DNA from: Cynocephalus volans
Lineage: Eukaryota; Chordata; Mammalia; Dermoptera; Cynocephalidae
Assembly (NCBI RefSeq): GCF_027409185.1
Contig: NC_084469.1
Span: forward strand, 104,161,835 to 104,225,834
Length of the DNA stretch: 64,000 nt
Direction: 5' to 3'
This document shows positions 1 to 34,130 of the stretch, piece by piece. The notes beneath the pieces were generated by a model. The model ran no database searches. It saw only the letters and a list, made by a program, of their open reading frames with translations, and was not told where the DNA came from. How positions within the stretch are numbered: the stretch's first letter is position 1; every line of letters begins with the position of its first letter. Both the position numbers and the translations under genes were made by a program.

Positions 1-1034
1 TGATGTTTTTAGCATGCTCCTTGGCACTGGCAGTGTGCCCGGTTATTGGGGGGGGGATCATCTGGTCTCTGGATCCATGCCTCAGGTCCCTGGGCAAGCC
101 CCAAGGTGCTGACAGTGAGCCTGGTTATGGGAGGGGGGTCCAGTCCCCGCCTCCAGTCCCCGGGTGGGCCCCAAGGTGCTGGTGGTGTGTCTGGGCCGGA
201 ACTAATTTTTTGTCCTTTGCTTACTTCTAAAATGGGGAACTTCCTGTGGGTACCAGTACTTGAGCTGTCTGGTTTAGCTAAATTGCTGCTTTGCTGCTGA
301 TTCCCCAGGGAAGGCTTTTTGTGCAGCTTGGGTTTTAATGGTTGACTTTATAGGTATTTCCGGCTCTCCAGAGACCTGGTGCACCTGGGTTGTGTAGAAA
401 CTCTGATCTGAGCCTGAGTCTTTTCATCAAACTGCACCCCATACAATTCTATATTCCTAACTAGTCTCCTCTGAGTGGTCCTTTGCTGATTGGGGGGTGG
501 ATCGGCTGTCCTTGCTGTGCCCCAGTGTTCCCCCGGTGGGCCCGTATCCCCCTCTGCCCATGCTGCAAACAATTCCCATGGGATGGGCTGTGCACTGGTC
601 CCTTGTGATGACTCATTGGCCTCTGAGTGGCTCCTTTTTTTCAGTTGTTGTGGTTCCTCACTTCTATGTGGGTCCACAGGAACCTTATTAGTGGTCTTGC
701 TGGCCTGGGAGCCACCAAGGCCCTCTTCTCCCCTGCTGCCTCCAAGCAACTCCACCCAAAGGGCACAGCTGCGGCTTCTGCCAGTTCCTGCTCCATGTGC
801 TCAGCAGCTCCAGCCTCAAAGTGGCTGTGTCATGAAATGGTTGGAGTGGTTTTTTCTTTCTCTCATCATGGTTTCTCTCACCTTCATGCACTCCATAGGT
901 CTCTCCTCCTCTTCCTCTGAGCTCTAGTGGTCCCAGCTTGGCTGTCATTGCTTTTTTTATAGTTGTAAATTGGTTGATTTGTGGGAGAGAGTGATGCTGG
1001 GCACTGTCTATTCCACCATCTTGACTGGAAGCCT
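1..1034 (-). mobile_element. 5' end of an L1-derived VNTR element, cut by the window edge
   Basis: Read on the minus strand it begins near 1,034 with the L1-type start CAAGATGGTGGAATAG (a YY1-like site near the 5' end is usual for L1 5'UTRs). It then follows the copy at 18,274-20,575 closely through about 800 bp of 5'UTR. It ends in GC-rich repeat units of about 80 bp; only about two units are visible (around 40-60 and 120-140) before the unique segment containing GCCAAGGAGCATGC. The rest of the element lies beyond base 1. It abuts the homology of the left palindrome arm, so it probably inserted after the duplication. No L1 ORF1 or ORF2 is visible here. Family assignment rests on the L1-like start only. 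Confidence 0.75.
348..755 (-). other. Sense-strand ORF in the L1-type 5'UTR (135 codons)
   Basis: An open frame in the sense direction of the element, starting MELLGGSRGEEGLGG. The copy at 18,544-18,960 has the same start and the same frame for most of its length (shared words EEGLG, KTTN, GPPGEHW, RTTQR, GVQFDE). The protein is hydrophilic, with no domain or signal I recognise. It is not the primate ORF0, which is antisense. Frame sharing may simply reflect shared DNA ancestry, so this is recorded as an ORF and not as a proven gene. Confidence 0.3.
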
Positions 1035-2165
1035 GCCACAGAATATTTTTTATTTTTACTCACATTGTATTGTGAATTTCAGTTTCTGTTTCAGTTTCTG
1101 TCTCTGATTGATCACCTGCATTGTGGAACACCTGTGCAGTGATGGGGAAAAGTTCAGGACACCAGCAACCGACACTGGAGGAAGCCACCTCTGCCTCCAG
1201 GGAGCACCACTCAATCTTGCTGAAATCAGCACCCATATTCACTAAGATCATTTTGTCTAAGACCTAGGTGGGATCCAACAAGCCTTGTGACCTCAAAATT
1301 AGCCTTCTGGCAAGCTGGTAAGCAACAGTACTAAGAAAAGCCCAGGTACCCTGGCTAGTGGTTTTTCACTGAGAGAACAATTGAATTAACTCCTCTCATG
1401 CTTTGGAAGGAACTAATACCAAATTCACCTTCTCCTTTTCTTTCCTTATCAGTGCCTAGACCATGAAGCAACATGAGTGTGCACCTCAATACATTTGGAG
1501 GTCAAGCAAGTTTGTGTAAAACCAGCAAGGGAAGAAGCAGAATAAGAGACTAGCAAAGCCACACCCCTTGCTGGGACAACAAATCTTAGAAAACTGAGTT
1601 GTCATACTTAACCATCCCCAGGGTGGAGGTCTCTTTTCTTTCTGTGAAATCCACAAAGGACCATCTCAACAATTAAGGACAATTATCAACAATATCTCCA
1701 TGGCTACCTCCAAGCATCCAGTAGTGATGACCAAGCTAGATTCAGTAACCATAGAGCTCTAGCCTGACCCTTGGTAATCAGAACTGAAGTGCTGACTGGT
1801 TAACATGCTGTGCTACTGCTGCTTTTACAGGATTCCTCACACTCTGCCTGCCAAACACAAGCTGAGCCTGAGGACAAGCCATGCTAAGGCAGAGTCAATT
1901 AGCAATTGCTATGTAAGAGATGAGAGTGATTTAGGATGGGAAGAGACATCACCTAGTAAAGACCAAAAATCAGTATGCAGACCAAAGTGTAAGCCCATCA
2001 GCAACTGGTGGTTCTGTTCCAAGTGGCCTTTGCTGTATCACAGAACCAATTAGTTAGTCAAGAGCAGCTAAAGTTGAGCACATATTATCAGTTAGAGTTG
2101 CTCTATCTTCTTTGTGATGCCAGTTGTTTCAATAGCATTCCATTCACTCCATTAATGAGAGAGGA
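1035..2165 (-). mobile_element. Endogenous retrovirus internal remnant, left-arm copy
   Basis: No intact ORF. The stretch aligns in inverted orientation with about 62,970-64,000: matching words are GCTCTAG(C/T)CTGAC, CTTGGTAATCA and GAACTGAAGTGCTGA (1,750-1,800), and CATTTTGTCTAA (1,250). It follows an LTR-like sequence (2,165-2,460) on the same strand, so I read it as the 5' internal part of a decayed ERV. Family not identified. It marks the outermost visible part of the left palindrome arm. Confidence 0.5.
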
Positions 2166-2460
2166 ATTAGGGCCCTAGGGCAATTCGGATAGCTGAACAC
2201 ATGACATCCACCTGTGGACAGGTGAGACTGACAGAAGTTTATTAGTCATATATATTTACAGCCTAGAGGAGGAGGATACCATGAGCCATGCAGGTCCACA
2301 CAGTGGTTGCACTTGGGAGCAGAAAGAACTAATGGGGTGTAGGAAGCAGCTTTTATAGTATCGAGTGGGTGGGGTGCTCCTTGGTTCCCCCACGAGGATG
2401 TGATTGGCTTCTATGAACAATTCTGTGGGCTGGCAGGAAACTGAAACCCATTATACAATA
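2165..2460 (-). mobile_element. LTR-like sequence, left-arm copy
   Basis: On the minus strand there is a TATA-type box (TATAAAAGC, near 2,350) followed by AATAAA (near 2,240), the layout of an LTR U3-R. The inverted counterpart at 62,682-62,970 shares CATGCAGG, GGTTGCACT, GAGGATGTGATTG and the AATAAA. The two copies are clearly diverged. Family not assigned. Confidence 0.55.
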
Positions 2461-2465
2461 GACTG

Positions 2466-2665
2466 ACAGGACTATAATAGTATAATACTATATTATACAA
2501 TATACTGTAATAATAATCATATATAATATATACCATTTATATAATATATAATTATGTATAACACTATAACATATACCACATATTATATATGTATACATTT
2601 ATACACAAACACATTATGAACTGTACTAGATAATGCTATACTATATAGTATAATGTGGTTTGAAT
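2466..2665. repeat. AT-rich tract (TATAATA/TATAGTA type) inside an L1 fragment
   Basis: Low-complexity TA-rich sequence made of imperfect TATAATA-like units. It sits immediately 5' of the L1 ORF2 words TGAATATAGACGTAAAAAGG. The right-arm L1 has a similar tract at exactly the same internal point (62,488-62,680), with shared anchors such as GATGCTATACT / GATAATGCTATACT. This makes it a marker of the inverted duplication. Confidence 0.7.
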
Positions 2666-2679
2666 ATATCTCGTTTGAA

Positions 2680-3205
2680 TATAGACGTAAAAAGGTCAAA
2701 CAAAATACTAGCAAACTAAATATAGCAATATATAAAATGACCTATACGACAAGTTGGATTTGCCCTAGCAAAGCAATGTTGGTTTAACATTCAATATTCT
2801 CAACGTATATTACTATAATACACTATATAAATAGAATAAAGGTCAAAAGCCATATAGGATCATCCTCCAATAGGTGCAGAAAATGAATTTGACAAAGGTC
2901 AACACCACTTCACAATGAAAACACCCAATAAACTATAAATAGAAGGAAACTTTCTCAACCTGATATAGGCATCTATGAAAAACGAACAGCTAACATCATA
3001 CTTGATGGTGAAGACTGCTTTCTCTCTTAGATCAAGAACAAGACAAAGATGTCTGCTCTCACCACTGCACCAGGAAGATGCTACCATGGCAATTTGGTAA
3101 GAAAATGAAAGTACTCCATATTTTAAAGGGCATAGACACGTAGCTCCCCATACAAAAATCATAGACTTTGTCACTGTGCGTATACGTGAATACACCCAGA
3201 CACAG
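2680..3205 (+). mobile_element. L1 ORF2 fragment
   Basis: Recognisable L1 ORF2 reverse-transcriptase-region DNA: GCAGAAAATGAATTTGACAA, CAGCTAACATCATACTTGAT and GATCAAGAACAAGACAAAGA. Many substitutions and no long ORF. The counterpart is the minus-strand L1 at 62,128-62,480, which covers the same part of ORF2. Confidence 0.8.
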
Positions 3206-3215
3206 ACTCACAAAG

Positions 3216-3619
3216 TGTAGTGGATTGAATTATGTCTCCCTAAACTCACTGAAGCTTGAATTGTGGCCCCCAAATTTTAAGTATGAGAAACTTGGTTCCC
3301 ACTGTGACTGCTGGGAGAATGGGAAATCCTATTGTGGTAACTGAAAGGTGGAGTCTTGAAGAGCTGATTAGATCATAGAGAACAGATGAAAAAAGGTGAT
3401 CAGGGGCGTGGTTCTGAGGGCTTTAAAAGAAAAGAGAGGAGAGTCTGTCTCTCTTTCTGCTTCCACCATCTTGCAATGAGACCCCTGGGTCACTGTCACC
3501 ACCACCAGATGGACTTTGGACTTCCCAGCCTCAGAAACTGTAAGCAATACATTTTGCTTTCTTTAAAAATCACCCAGTTCTGTGTATTTTGTGATAAGCA
3601 ACCGAACTGGACTAATACA
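3216..3619 (+). mobile_element. Solo LTR, MaLR type
   Basis: Starts TGTAGTGGATTGAATTATG and ends GGACTAATACA, the same termini as the LTRs of the full-length element at 36,779-39,164. Shares AGATGGACTTTGGACTTCCC and CCACCATCTTGCAAT with them. A 5-bp flank CAAAG/CAAAC is a weak target-site duplication. The MaLR (ERVL-MaLR, MST/THE1-like) assignment comes from the ending and from the internal region of the full-length copy. Confidence 0.8.
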
Positions 3620-4129
3620 CAAACCCTCAGACATAATGGCCCCAGAGACACCTACAGATGCTCCCAGAAACACCCACAGCCTAAGCCTGCTGCATCTCCC
3701 CCAGCTTTCTCTCTCTTCTTAGGATTAACCACCATCTGATACATCATTTGTTTTTGCTTGTACCTCTTGTGTCTTGCCTCCTAGAATGTTATCTTCAAGG
3801 GGACAGGGATATCAGCCCAGGTTTGCTCAGTACAAAACCTACTAGAAGACGTGTTACACAGAAGAGTTTGACACTTGCTGAATATTGAGACACACACCCA
3901 CACATGGGAGTTTTACACAAACCTCATCATAGGGCCACATCCACCTGATCGTAACAGACTTAGTTATTCTTACCCCCCTCATATATGACTGAAGGGTGTT
4001 TGGCCCCCAAACCAATTCCTAAATGAAGATTCCCCAGCCGCTCCTGATAGGGATGGATTTTCACACTGCCTGAATACACACGAAACAAAACAAAACACCC
4101 AACTCTATGAGAAACCCAGAACAGGAGCC
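3620..4129. other. No gene seen
   Basis: Unassigned sequence between the solo LTR and the CpG island. Short AC-rich patches near 3,890-3,905. No ORF, RNA gene or repeat that I could name. Confidence 0.4.
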
Positions 4130-4179
4130 TGAAGAGCAGTCAGGCCCGAAATGGCTGCAGTTACGACGTCCAAGCCCCT

Positions 4180-5085
4180 CACCCTACTTTAAACGTCTCC
4201 TGAAACGCGGCCTTCACAACTCGGCCCCTTGGCACTGCTTCTGCGTTGTGGGCTCAGCGAGGGCAGCAAGTTCGCGTCTCCTCGCTCAGCCTCCCTGTCC
4301 TCCACTGCCGTCTTCTCCCTTATCACCTCCGCCGAGGTGGCATCTGCCTGCAGACTTGGCTCTGGTCATCCCGCGGGGCCCCACCGAGTCCCCGATGCCC
4401 TGGATCGTCAGCAGCCGGCACCATCCGCGGCTGGGGAAGGGTGGAGGCCTCTGGAGCTCTCACCGCAGGTCTCCCGGCGACAGACAGGTCACTGGCAGGA
4501 CCCCGGGAAAGACCAGAAGCTGGTGCCTGCGGATGGGGAGGTGGCTTCCCTCACACCAGCCCCTTCCCTTCCAAGACCCTCCCACTTGACCTCGGAGAAA
4601 CAGGGGGCGTCCCCTCGAACCGAGGGCGCGCAGCCACCTCCTGCGCCTGCGCACTTCACAGGCGGGCGGGCCTCCTCGGCGGCTCCGGGACGCGGGTGGC
4701 GCTCTGGGACCCGTATGAAGCGAGGGGCCCGAGGAGCTGAGGGTCCCGTCTGAGGTCACCGTTTCCCACAGGCCACGGGTCTGACGGTATCCAGGGTGCG
4801 TACTGTTCCAGAAAGAAGCGGGTCCTGGCTTTGAAGGGGACACTAGGAAGGCCGGGCTGTGCGCGCATGCGCAGCCGAATATCCCAGGTGAAAGGGCCCG
4901 AGAATTTGGGGCGCGTGACTGAGGGTCGGTGAGGCGCCTGAGCGTCTCTTATACCGAGAACGTGGCAGGGAGCCTGTGACGTCACTGGTGGTTTTGAAAT
5001 TATGATGTCACTGTGCCGGTCAGTGGGAGGATGGCTTATAGGCCAGCAGGGACTGGTAGGCTCAGGTGCCCTGTAAGGTGAGTTT
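4180..5085 (+). promoter_or_regulatory. CpG-island promoter region
   Basis: GC- and CpG-rich for about 900 bp in an otherwise AT-rich setting. It contains two NRF1-type sites (GCGCCTGCGCA near 4,638-4,652 and GCGCATGCGCAG near 4,862-4,872), a perfect CRE TGACGTCA at 4,977-4,984 and a near-CRE TGATGTCA near 5,004. A good splice donor, CTGTAAG|GTGAGTTT, lies near 5,078, suggesting a plus-strand first exon. It lies about 5 kb beyond the 3' end of KZNF gene A, transcribed away from it. The inverted counterpart at 60.5-61.5 kb has lost nearly all CpGs. No protein product is supported; the ORFs here are GC-driven. Confidence 0.6.
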
Positions 5086-5640
5086 TGCCTTTGCTGCTTC
5101 TGCCCTCTCGGGTACCTGAGGTTGCCGCAGAGAAAATTCCCAGAGCGGAACAGGTGTGGGTTTTTAAAGCAAAGGAAGCAGGCAGAGTGAGCTTGAGATG
5201 AGAAATGTAGAGGTGGAGATGGCCTCAAGAAGGCTCTGGAGACACTTGATGCTGACGTTCGTGAATTACGATGTCCCCAGGCAGGTACCACCTTGGGAAA
5301 TATGTGGGATACACTTTTATGTGTCACAACACGCTATTCCCGAAGATCTGACCCAAAAATCCTGGTGTAAACTCAAAGACAGATTCCGGACCCGTCTGGT
5401 CTCTCTCTAGTCCTGTGTGTGAACTGAGGGCAGGTGCAGAGGTAAAGGAAACGTCCTGCCTTCAGATGCGGTTCCAAGAAAGGTCTTTGGGGCTTGAGTT
5501 CTTCCTTCCCAGTCCTTCAATCCCGCCTAACAAGGACCCCAAGGTTGTGGAAAGAAGTCTTGCACAGGTAAAAGTCAAAGCTGAGAAGAGTTCAATGTAT
5601 TTATAGCAAATAAAAGCATTTTTTGTTGTTTCTGTTATTT
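5086..5640 (+). other. Conserved downstream segment ending in a polyadenylation signal
   Basis: Aligns in inverted orientation with 59,930-60,480: shared words GAGATGAGAA, ATGGCCTCAAGA, TTGGTGTAAACTC / CTGGTGTAAACTC, CCTAACAAGGA(C/T)CCCAAG and GAGAGTTCA / AAGAGTTCA. It ends with AATAAA at 5,609-5,614. With the upstream CpG island and donor this could be part of a short non-coding transcript. I see no conserved ORF. Confidence 0.4.
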
Positions 5641-5860
5641 TTAATATCTACACATACTATTTTAAGTATACCTGGGAGTTCTAACAAATGTATAGTTATA
5701 TCACCACGATCAAGATAGAGAACACCATCACATCCAAAGACCACTGGCGTCCAATTTGTACCAAACTCCTCCACCCTTGGCCATTGATCTGTTTTAGGCC
5801 TTTATGCCTTTCCCTATTCTACAGCATCATATAAGAAACACTATGTTGCCTTATCAGTCC
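5640..5860. mobile_element. Probable old L1 3' fragment
   Basis: AT-rich sequence resembling the 3' region of an old L1 (TATAGTTATATCACCACGAT, CACCCTTGGCC). Weak assignment. Confidence 0.3.
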
Positions 5861-5974
5861 TGTTAGCAAAATTTGATGGCATATATACTGTAAAAGTGCA
5901 TAGTTATAGTTTACAGTGTTCTCTTGAGCTTAAAAATTTTGACAGTGCCCAGTAAAGGTGGTGGCACACATTAG

Positions 5975-6110
5975 AACTCCAAAACTCAGATTCCATTATT
6001 TTGAGCTATATGAGTTTGCGTAAGACCCTGTGCTCCCTGTACTTTCTTCATTTGTAAAATGGGAGGACTGATTGGAGTGATCAAATGAGATACTAATAAT
6101 TACGAAGTCA
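5975..6110 (+). mobile_element. MIR SINE fragment
   Basis: The MIR core is recognisable: CTTCATTTGTAAAATGGGAGG followed by ATCAAATGAGATACTAATAA. Diverged, as expected for this ancient family. Confidence 0.65.
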
Positions 6111-6295
6111 CATAATTTCTATAGTGATATGTGCTAATTTAAAAAAATGAAGATTGGATTTCCTCTGCTCAAATTTAATAAAACACAAAGATTTTACTTT
6201 CTACCCCCCTTCTGTAACATGCGCTATAAGTCTATGCATATGGGATATGAATATGAAAATAGTCTTTCTGGATCACTGAGACAAAAAGGTTCAAG

Positions 6296-6379
6296 CCATG
6301 ATGGGTCTTCAAAAAGTCCATGGAAGGATTTGTATTACCTTTTCATTCTTTTCCATGAAGTTTTTGAAGGACCCTTGTA
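6296..6379. mobile_element. Mariner-type MITE
   Basis: A short inverted-repeat element: GGGTCTTCAAAAAGTCCATGG at the left and the complementary CCATGAAGTTTTTGAAGGACCC at the right, with almost no internal sequence. The terminal motif matches the 3' end of the mariner remnant at 41,410-41,437 (ACTTTTTGAAGTCCC), so it is probably a deletion derivative of the same or a related family. Confidence 0.65.
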
Positions 6380-9144
6380 CTCCTCTTATAAGGTGTCAAA
6401 AATTTCCCTGTATGACGATATCAAATATACCTCCTTTTCCACTAAATTAGGATATTACTCAAAATGACTCCCTCTGTGTACAGGTCACCTCAATTATTCC
6501 TTGGAAAATTGCTCTCTAACCATCAATACTTCTTTTTTGGTAGTACGTACTGTGTCATTCAGTCTGCACAGCAGTAAAATAATGCCAAATATATAAGGCA
6601 ACTTAAAAATCTTCCAAATGACGTTAAACAGAAATATAAAAGCCACAAACACTGTGGCCCAAATCAACAGGAAGTCTCAGGTCCTAGATACCTCATGCCC
6701 AAACTCATGATCCCAATTTACATGTCTCAAAAGTTTAATCCACTGCAAAAATGAAAATCAAAGTATATCTACACCTTCATCTTTATGGGAAACCATCACT
6801 CTTCATCCCAGGAATGCAGGACTATCTGTAGTTTCCCCGTTTATACCCACAGCTGAACAAAGTTTTTAACAGCCAATTCCAAAGGAATGTTGAAACTCTT
6901 AGCAATGGGTTTTTGTTGAGCACTGCTGAAGTGGACTATAGGTCCCATAGAGATGGTGTTCATTTGTAATAAGATTTAACCTGTAAGACACAATATATTG
7001 TTTCTTCATTCTTTTTTTAATGTATTCTTTAGCATGTCTTTAAACATAACTTTTATTCTCCAGATCTTAAGCCTTCTTTTGCTTTCTTCAACAATGTAAG
7101 AGACTATTAAGGTGTCATCTTCCGACAAGCTATTTTGGTATCCACTCTTTTTTTAAAAAATCCTCCAACTCTGTGTTTTTGAATGATTCGGGTAATTTTT
7201 GTGCGCTCTACCCCTCTTTTTCTAGAATATTTAAAATTAAATGTAACAATCATGAAAAAATTAAGAACATGTTCCCTGAGCAAGAAAGGCTTGATTTGAA
7301 ATAGTGATCCTGTCTTTGCACCTTGCTAGGTTTGTGTTCTCTGAAAACTTACCTAAATGTACAGGTTTCTGTTAATGCGTAAAGGAGAAAGCAAAAGTAT
7401 TATATAGTTTGTTAAAGAGTAAGTGAAGTTTCATATTTTAACTGAGGCATTTTATGGAAAACACTGTCCAGTACATCATAGGGAATATTTCTGTTTTGAT
7501 CATAAGGTAGCAGTTACACACAACTGAAATCTGACCTCACACTCACGTAAAGCCAGATCTTATCCTGTTGAAGAGAAAAATGTCTCATACTTCCATCATC
7601 AGACAAAGCTACTCAGCAACCATGATGGATCAAGACAAAAACAAGGGCATTCTGTAACGATGTCTCTAAAAATGGTAAGAGAACAAAGTCCATGCCATAA
7701 AAATGAGCAAAATTGCTCTCTACTTACTACTGACTGGAGTTTCATATGAATTAGGTTTAGATCCACTCCATTCTTCCTGCCTTCTAGATAAGATTATAAT
7801 TACCAATGACACATTTAAGTTCACCTCACAGCACACAATACAGAGAAACATCTCACTTCACTGAGTAGCAGTCAAATCACCAAACAAAAGCCCAATCCAA
7901 AACGAAGTCCTTTTGAGTACACTTTTAAGGATACGCCTCAGAGTCACTTACTATTTTTAGTCATTCTTGTTAGAATTCTTAACACTCCTCTCTTTGACTA
8001 CAGGTATGATCCTGGTAGTCACTGGCAGCAAGAGGGCACTGAAAAAACATGATTTAAGCCTTTGGTATTGCAAATGAATGAGAAATTGGTTTCATGGGGA
8101 AAAAATCGTACCTGTATTAAGAATAAAAATTTCCTGAGGAAAGAAATACCTGATCTTGTATGCACACAGTAATACTGACTCAGATAATATCATGATTAAC
8201 TTGACAAAATTACCAACTTAATTTGAAAATCTGTAACTGCAATAGTGTCATTTAATATATCTTCATAGGAAATGAGAAAAACAATAAATGATAGTATACA
8301 AGCTATTTAAAAACAGATAATAAAATATTTCTAAGAACTACCTACAGAATAAACATCTATGTTTTGTTTGACAAAAACATGCACATTGTTTTAAATCACA
8401 TACAATAAAACATAATTGAAAGCATACTGAGAGATTATGTTCAACTGCAATAGGAAACACTGACAACCTGCTTGATATAAGGGAAATGCTTATTCTAACA
8501 CTGTAGAATTGACTGGGTCAGTGTAGTCCCCACACACTGTAGTACAGGAACAAACTCCCATGTAGTTCTTTTTGATTGCACTACTTTAGCTGTCATAGTG
8601 GGATCAGAAAGGCATAGTCGCTGGCAGTATCAACAGAACAAGGTGCTCACTACATATATTAAGAAATTAGATGAATTTAACTTAGAGATATGTGAGTCAG
8701 AACATCAGGGAATATTCCCAACCTTGAGAGTTTAAATTAGTTGCCTGATGGACACATTAAAGTTTGCAAGAAAATCCAAACTACGATGGATCTTTGGAAC
8801 TTGTGAAGACATCTGTGGAAAACTACATCTTTAAAAACATGGCAGTCAAGCAGTTACTGGTAGTTTTGAGAATGCTATTCATTGGCAGGACAAAGCATCA
8901 GAAAAATGGTGGGGAAGCAGTTGTCCCTGAAGCCCTTCCTCATCCATCTGTCTCCACTCATGGTCACTGTAAAATTTAATGCCTACCTCACTTATGCCTT
9001 TCATCTCATGCAAGTAGGCTATGGGAGAATTCTAACACGGAACCATAAAGGGATAGACAGTGGAAAACATATTATCCACCTTAACACAATCTAGGAAAGC
9101 CATTTCCAATTATAGATTGTATTCTATCACAGGTCTCTCTCTCT
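6380..9144. other. No gene seen
   Basis: About 2.8 kb of AT-rich sequence between the MITE and a SINE, downstream of gene A. Short open frames such as 8,764-8,979 have no recognisable motif or homologue. In the right arm the corresponding interval is 56.5-59.9 kb, itself changed by an L1 insertion. Confidence 0.4.
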
Positions 9145-9262
9145 CTTTTTTTTTTTTCATTTTCTTTTTCTTTTTTAGGACAGATGACGGTACAGGGGTC
9201 AAACCCTGGACCATGGTGTTATCAGCACCATGCTCTAACCAACTGAGCTAACCAGCCAGCCC
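9145..9262 (-). mobile_element. Monomeric tRNA-Ile-like SINE
   Basis: Poly(T) tail at the left. On the minus strand the tRNA-like head reads TTAGCTCAGTTGGTTAGAGC (A box), followed by GGGTTTGACCC (B box). It lies close to a functional tRNA-Ile pattern but has mismatches and an A-tail, so it is a SINE and not a tRNA gene. Confidence 0.85.
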
Positions 9263-10089
9263 CTACAGATCTCTATACAGATCTCTAAAGTCTATTATCC
9301 AAATCATAGCCAGAACAAATGTCAAATAGCAAGGAGCAAAAGATGAAAATAATTCAAATGAGATTCTACATGATTTGCACACACACAAATTTATAACAGG
9401 CATTTACTAGCACAGAAAACCGAATAAGTCCACTCTGCCCTCCCAAAACTAAGCTTTTTTTCAGTCAGAAAGAAATATGGGTAAAGTATATCTAGTACCT
9501 GCCAAAGCAAGTCAGTAGGAAAATCCCAACAACCACCAAGTTATCATTTTTCAATGTCCCCTTATAGAACAATTTAAAAACCGTACAAAAATTAAACCTA
9601 CTTACACAATAAAAATACACTTCAAGTCACTCATGAATCTAACAGACTTCAAAATGGAAAGAGAAAAATTTAGTAACTGATTTAATGAAAAAACACTACC
9701 TATTAAAATTGTGTACTATTGCTTAACGAGGGCTTACAGAATTCTCACCTCAGTGTCCATTGTGAAAGTAATAAATACAAATGCATAGTCCAAATATATA
9801 CTTTAAGAGCAACTGATAAAGATAATATGCATATAAGACATAACATTTCTACATTTTGTAAATTTTCTGAAACAATGTTTATCAATTAATTTTCATCAGG
9901 TTTTCCCAGATTATCTACATTTATACAATGTCTCCCCCATGGGAGTTTCCATAAGTTTGAAGTTTCACATGAATATTTGTTAAAACTGAAAACATTCCAT
10001 TATTTTTCACTTTAATAGAGTTCCCATCCATCATGCGTTCTCATGTTTTATAAGGATGTGGGCCAATTAAAGGCTTTCCTACACTGCTT
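9263..10089 (-). other. Probable 3'UTR / flank of KZNF gene A
   Basis: No gene visible. A candidate minus-strand poly(A) signal ATTAAA lies at 9,681-9,686 (TTTAAT on the plus strand), which would give a 3'UTR of about 0.75 kb. The tail of the zinc-finger homology begins near 10,090. Confidence 0.35.
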
Positions 10090-10424
10090 ACAATGAAGAA
10101 GTTGCTCTCCAGTGAGTTTGTTCATGGTTTCCAAATAAACTGGGACAAGCAAAGCTTTTCCACATTCTTTACATTTTTAGGGGTTTTCTCCAGTATGCAC
10201 TTTCCTGTGTCCTCAAAAGGTTGTGTGATCACTGAAGGCTTTCCCACACTGCTCATGGTGATAGGGTTTCTGTCCAGCAGAAGTTTTTTCTGGTATTCAC
10301 ACCTAAACAATTCAAAGTTTTCCCATGTTTTATATTCACAGGTGTTCTCTTCAGTGAGTCCTTTCATGTCTTCAAAAGGAAATGGGAAACTGAAAGCTTT
10401 AACACATTGCTTACTTTCATAGGG
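10090..10424 (-). pseudogene. Decayed zinc-finger coding sequence downstream of the gene A stop
   Basis: Immediately after the stop codon the minus strand still reads as finger remnants: PYESKQC, then out of frame GKPSVITQ and linker-like pieces. The DNA spells TGTGGGAAAGCCTTCAGTG and ATGTGGAAAAGCTTTG, the usual Cys-Gly-Lys-Ala-Phe codons. The ancestral gene therefore encoded at least three more fingers, lost through a nonsense change and frameshifts. Confidence 0.75.
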
Positions 10425-33726
<23,302 letters not shown>

Positions 33727-33729
<3 letters not shown>

Positions 33730-33860
33730 TTCCCGGCTTCCGGGAGGTCTCGGCGTCCTCACTTCGGCTCCCGCGGCCCGCGCAGGCCCCAGTGACATCT
33801 GAGACCTGTAGCCAGCGGTGAGGCCCGAAGCTGAGCGCAGCCGAGAGCATAGCGTCGCCC
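33727..33860 (-). CDS. KZNF gene A, exon 1 (5'UTR plus ATG)
   Basis: The exon ends AGCCGGGAA ATG|GTGAGCG, the standard KZNF first-exon layout in which only the start codon is coding (33,727-33,729). The 5' boundary is a guess from the GC-rich leader; the transcription start is not known. Confidence 0.8.
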
Positions 33861-34130
33861 TGACCGTTTGCGCATCGTCGTCCCCGCCCACCTTTCCGGA
33901 GGCGCCTCTGATTGGACAGCGCATGCAGACCCGCCTCCTTTGAGTGACAGCCGGGCCGGAAGTCGCGTCGCTGAGCAGACACAGCGTTCGCCCTGGGCCA
34001 GGAATCGGTCCCTGGCAGGACTGTTTGCGTTTAAACAGGACTTGTCCGGGGCCACTAGTGTCTGCCCACAGCACCTTCTGAATGCGGGAACGCAAGTGTG
34101 TGCAGGTAATCCCAGCCTCAATTTCCACAG
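33861..34130 (-). promoter_or_regulatory. Promoter of KZNF gene A
   Basis: CpG-rich. On the minus strand it has GTCCAATCAGAGGCG (CCAAT box near 33,918), GTGGGCGGGG (GC box near 33,890) and ACTTCCGGCC (ETS-type near 33,962). The gene B promoter has related words in the same order (CGGCTGTCACTCA, GTCCAACCAGGGGCG). Confidence 0.65.

Noticed and set aside
4107-4753. Several overlapping ORFs of 100-220 codons in the left CpG island
   Set aside because: GC-rich DNA lacks stops by chance. Not conserved in the right arm, no motif.
9145-9262. tRNA-Ile genes at the SINE monomers
   Set aside because: A and B boxes are present but acceptor stems are mismatched and A-tails and target-site duplications show retroposed SINEs.
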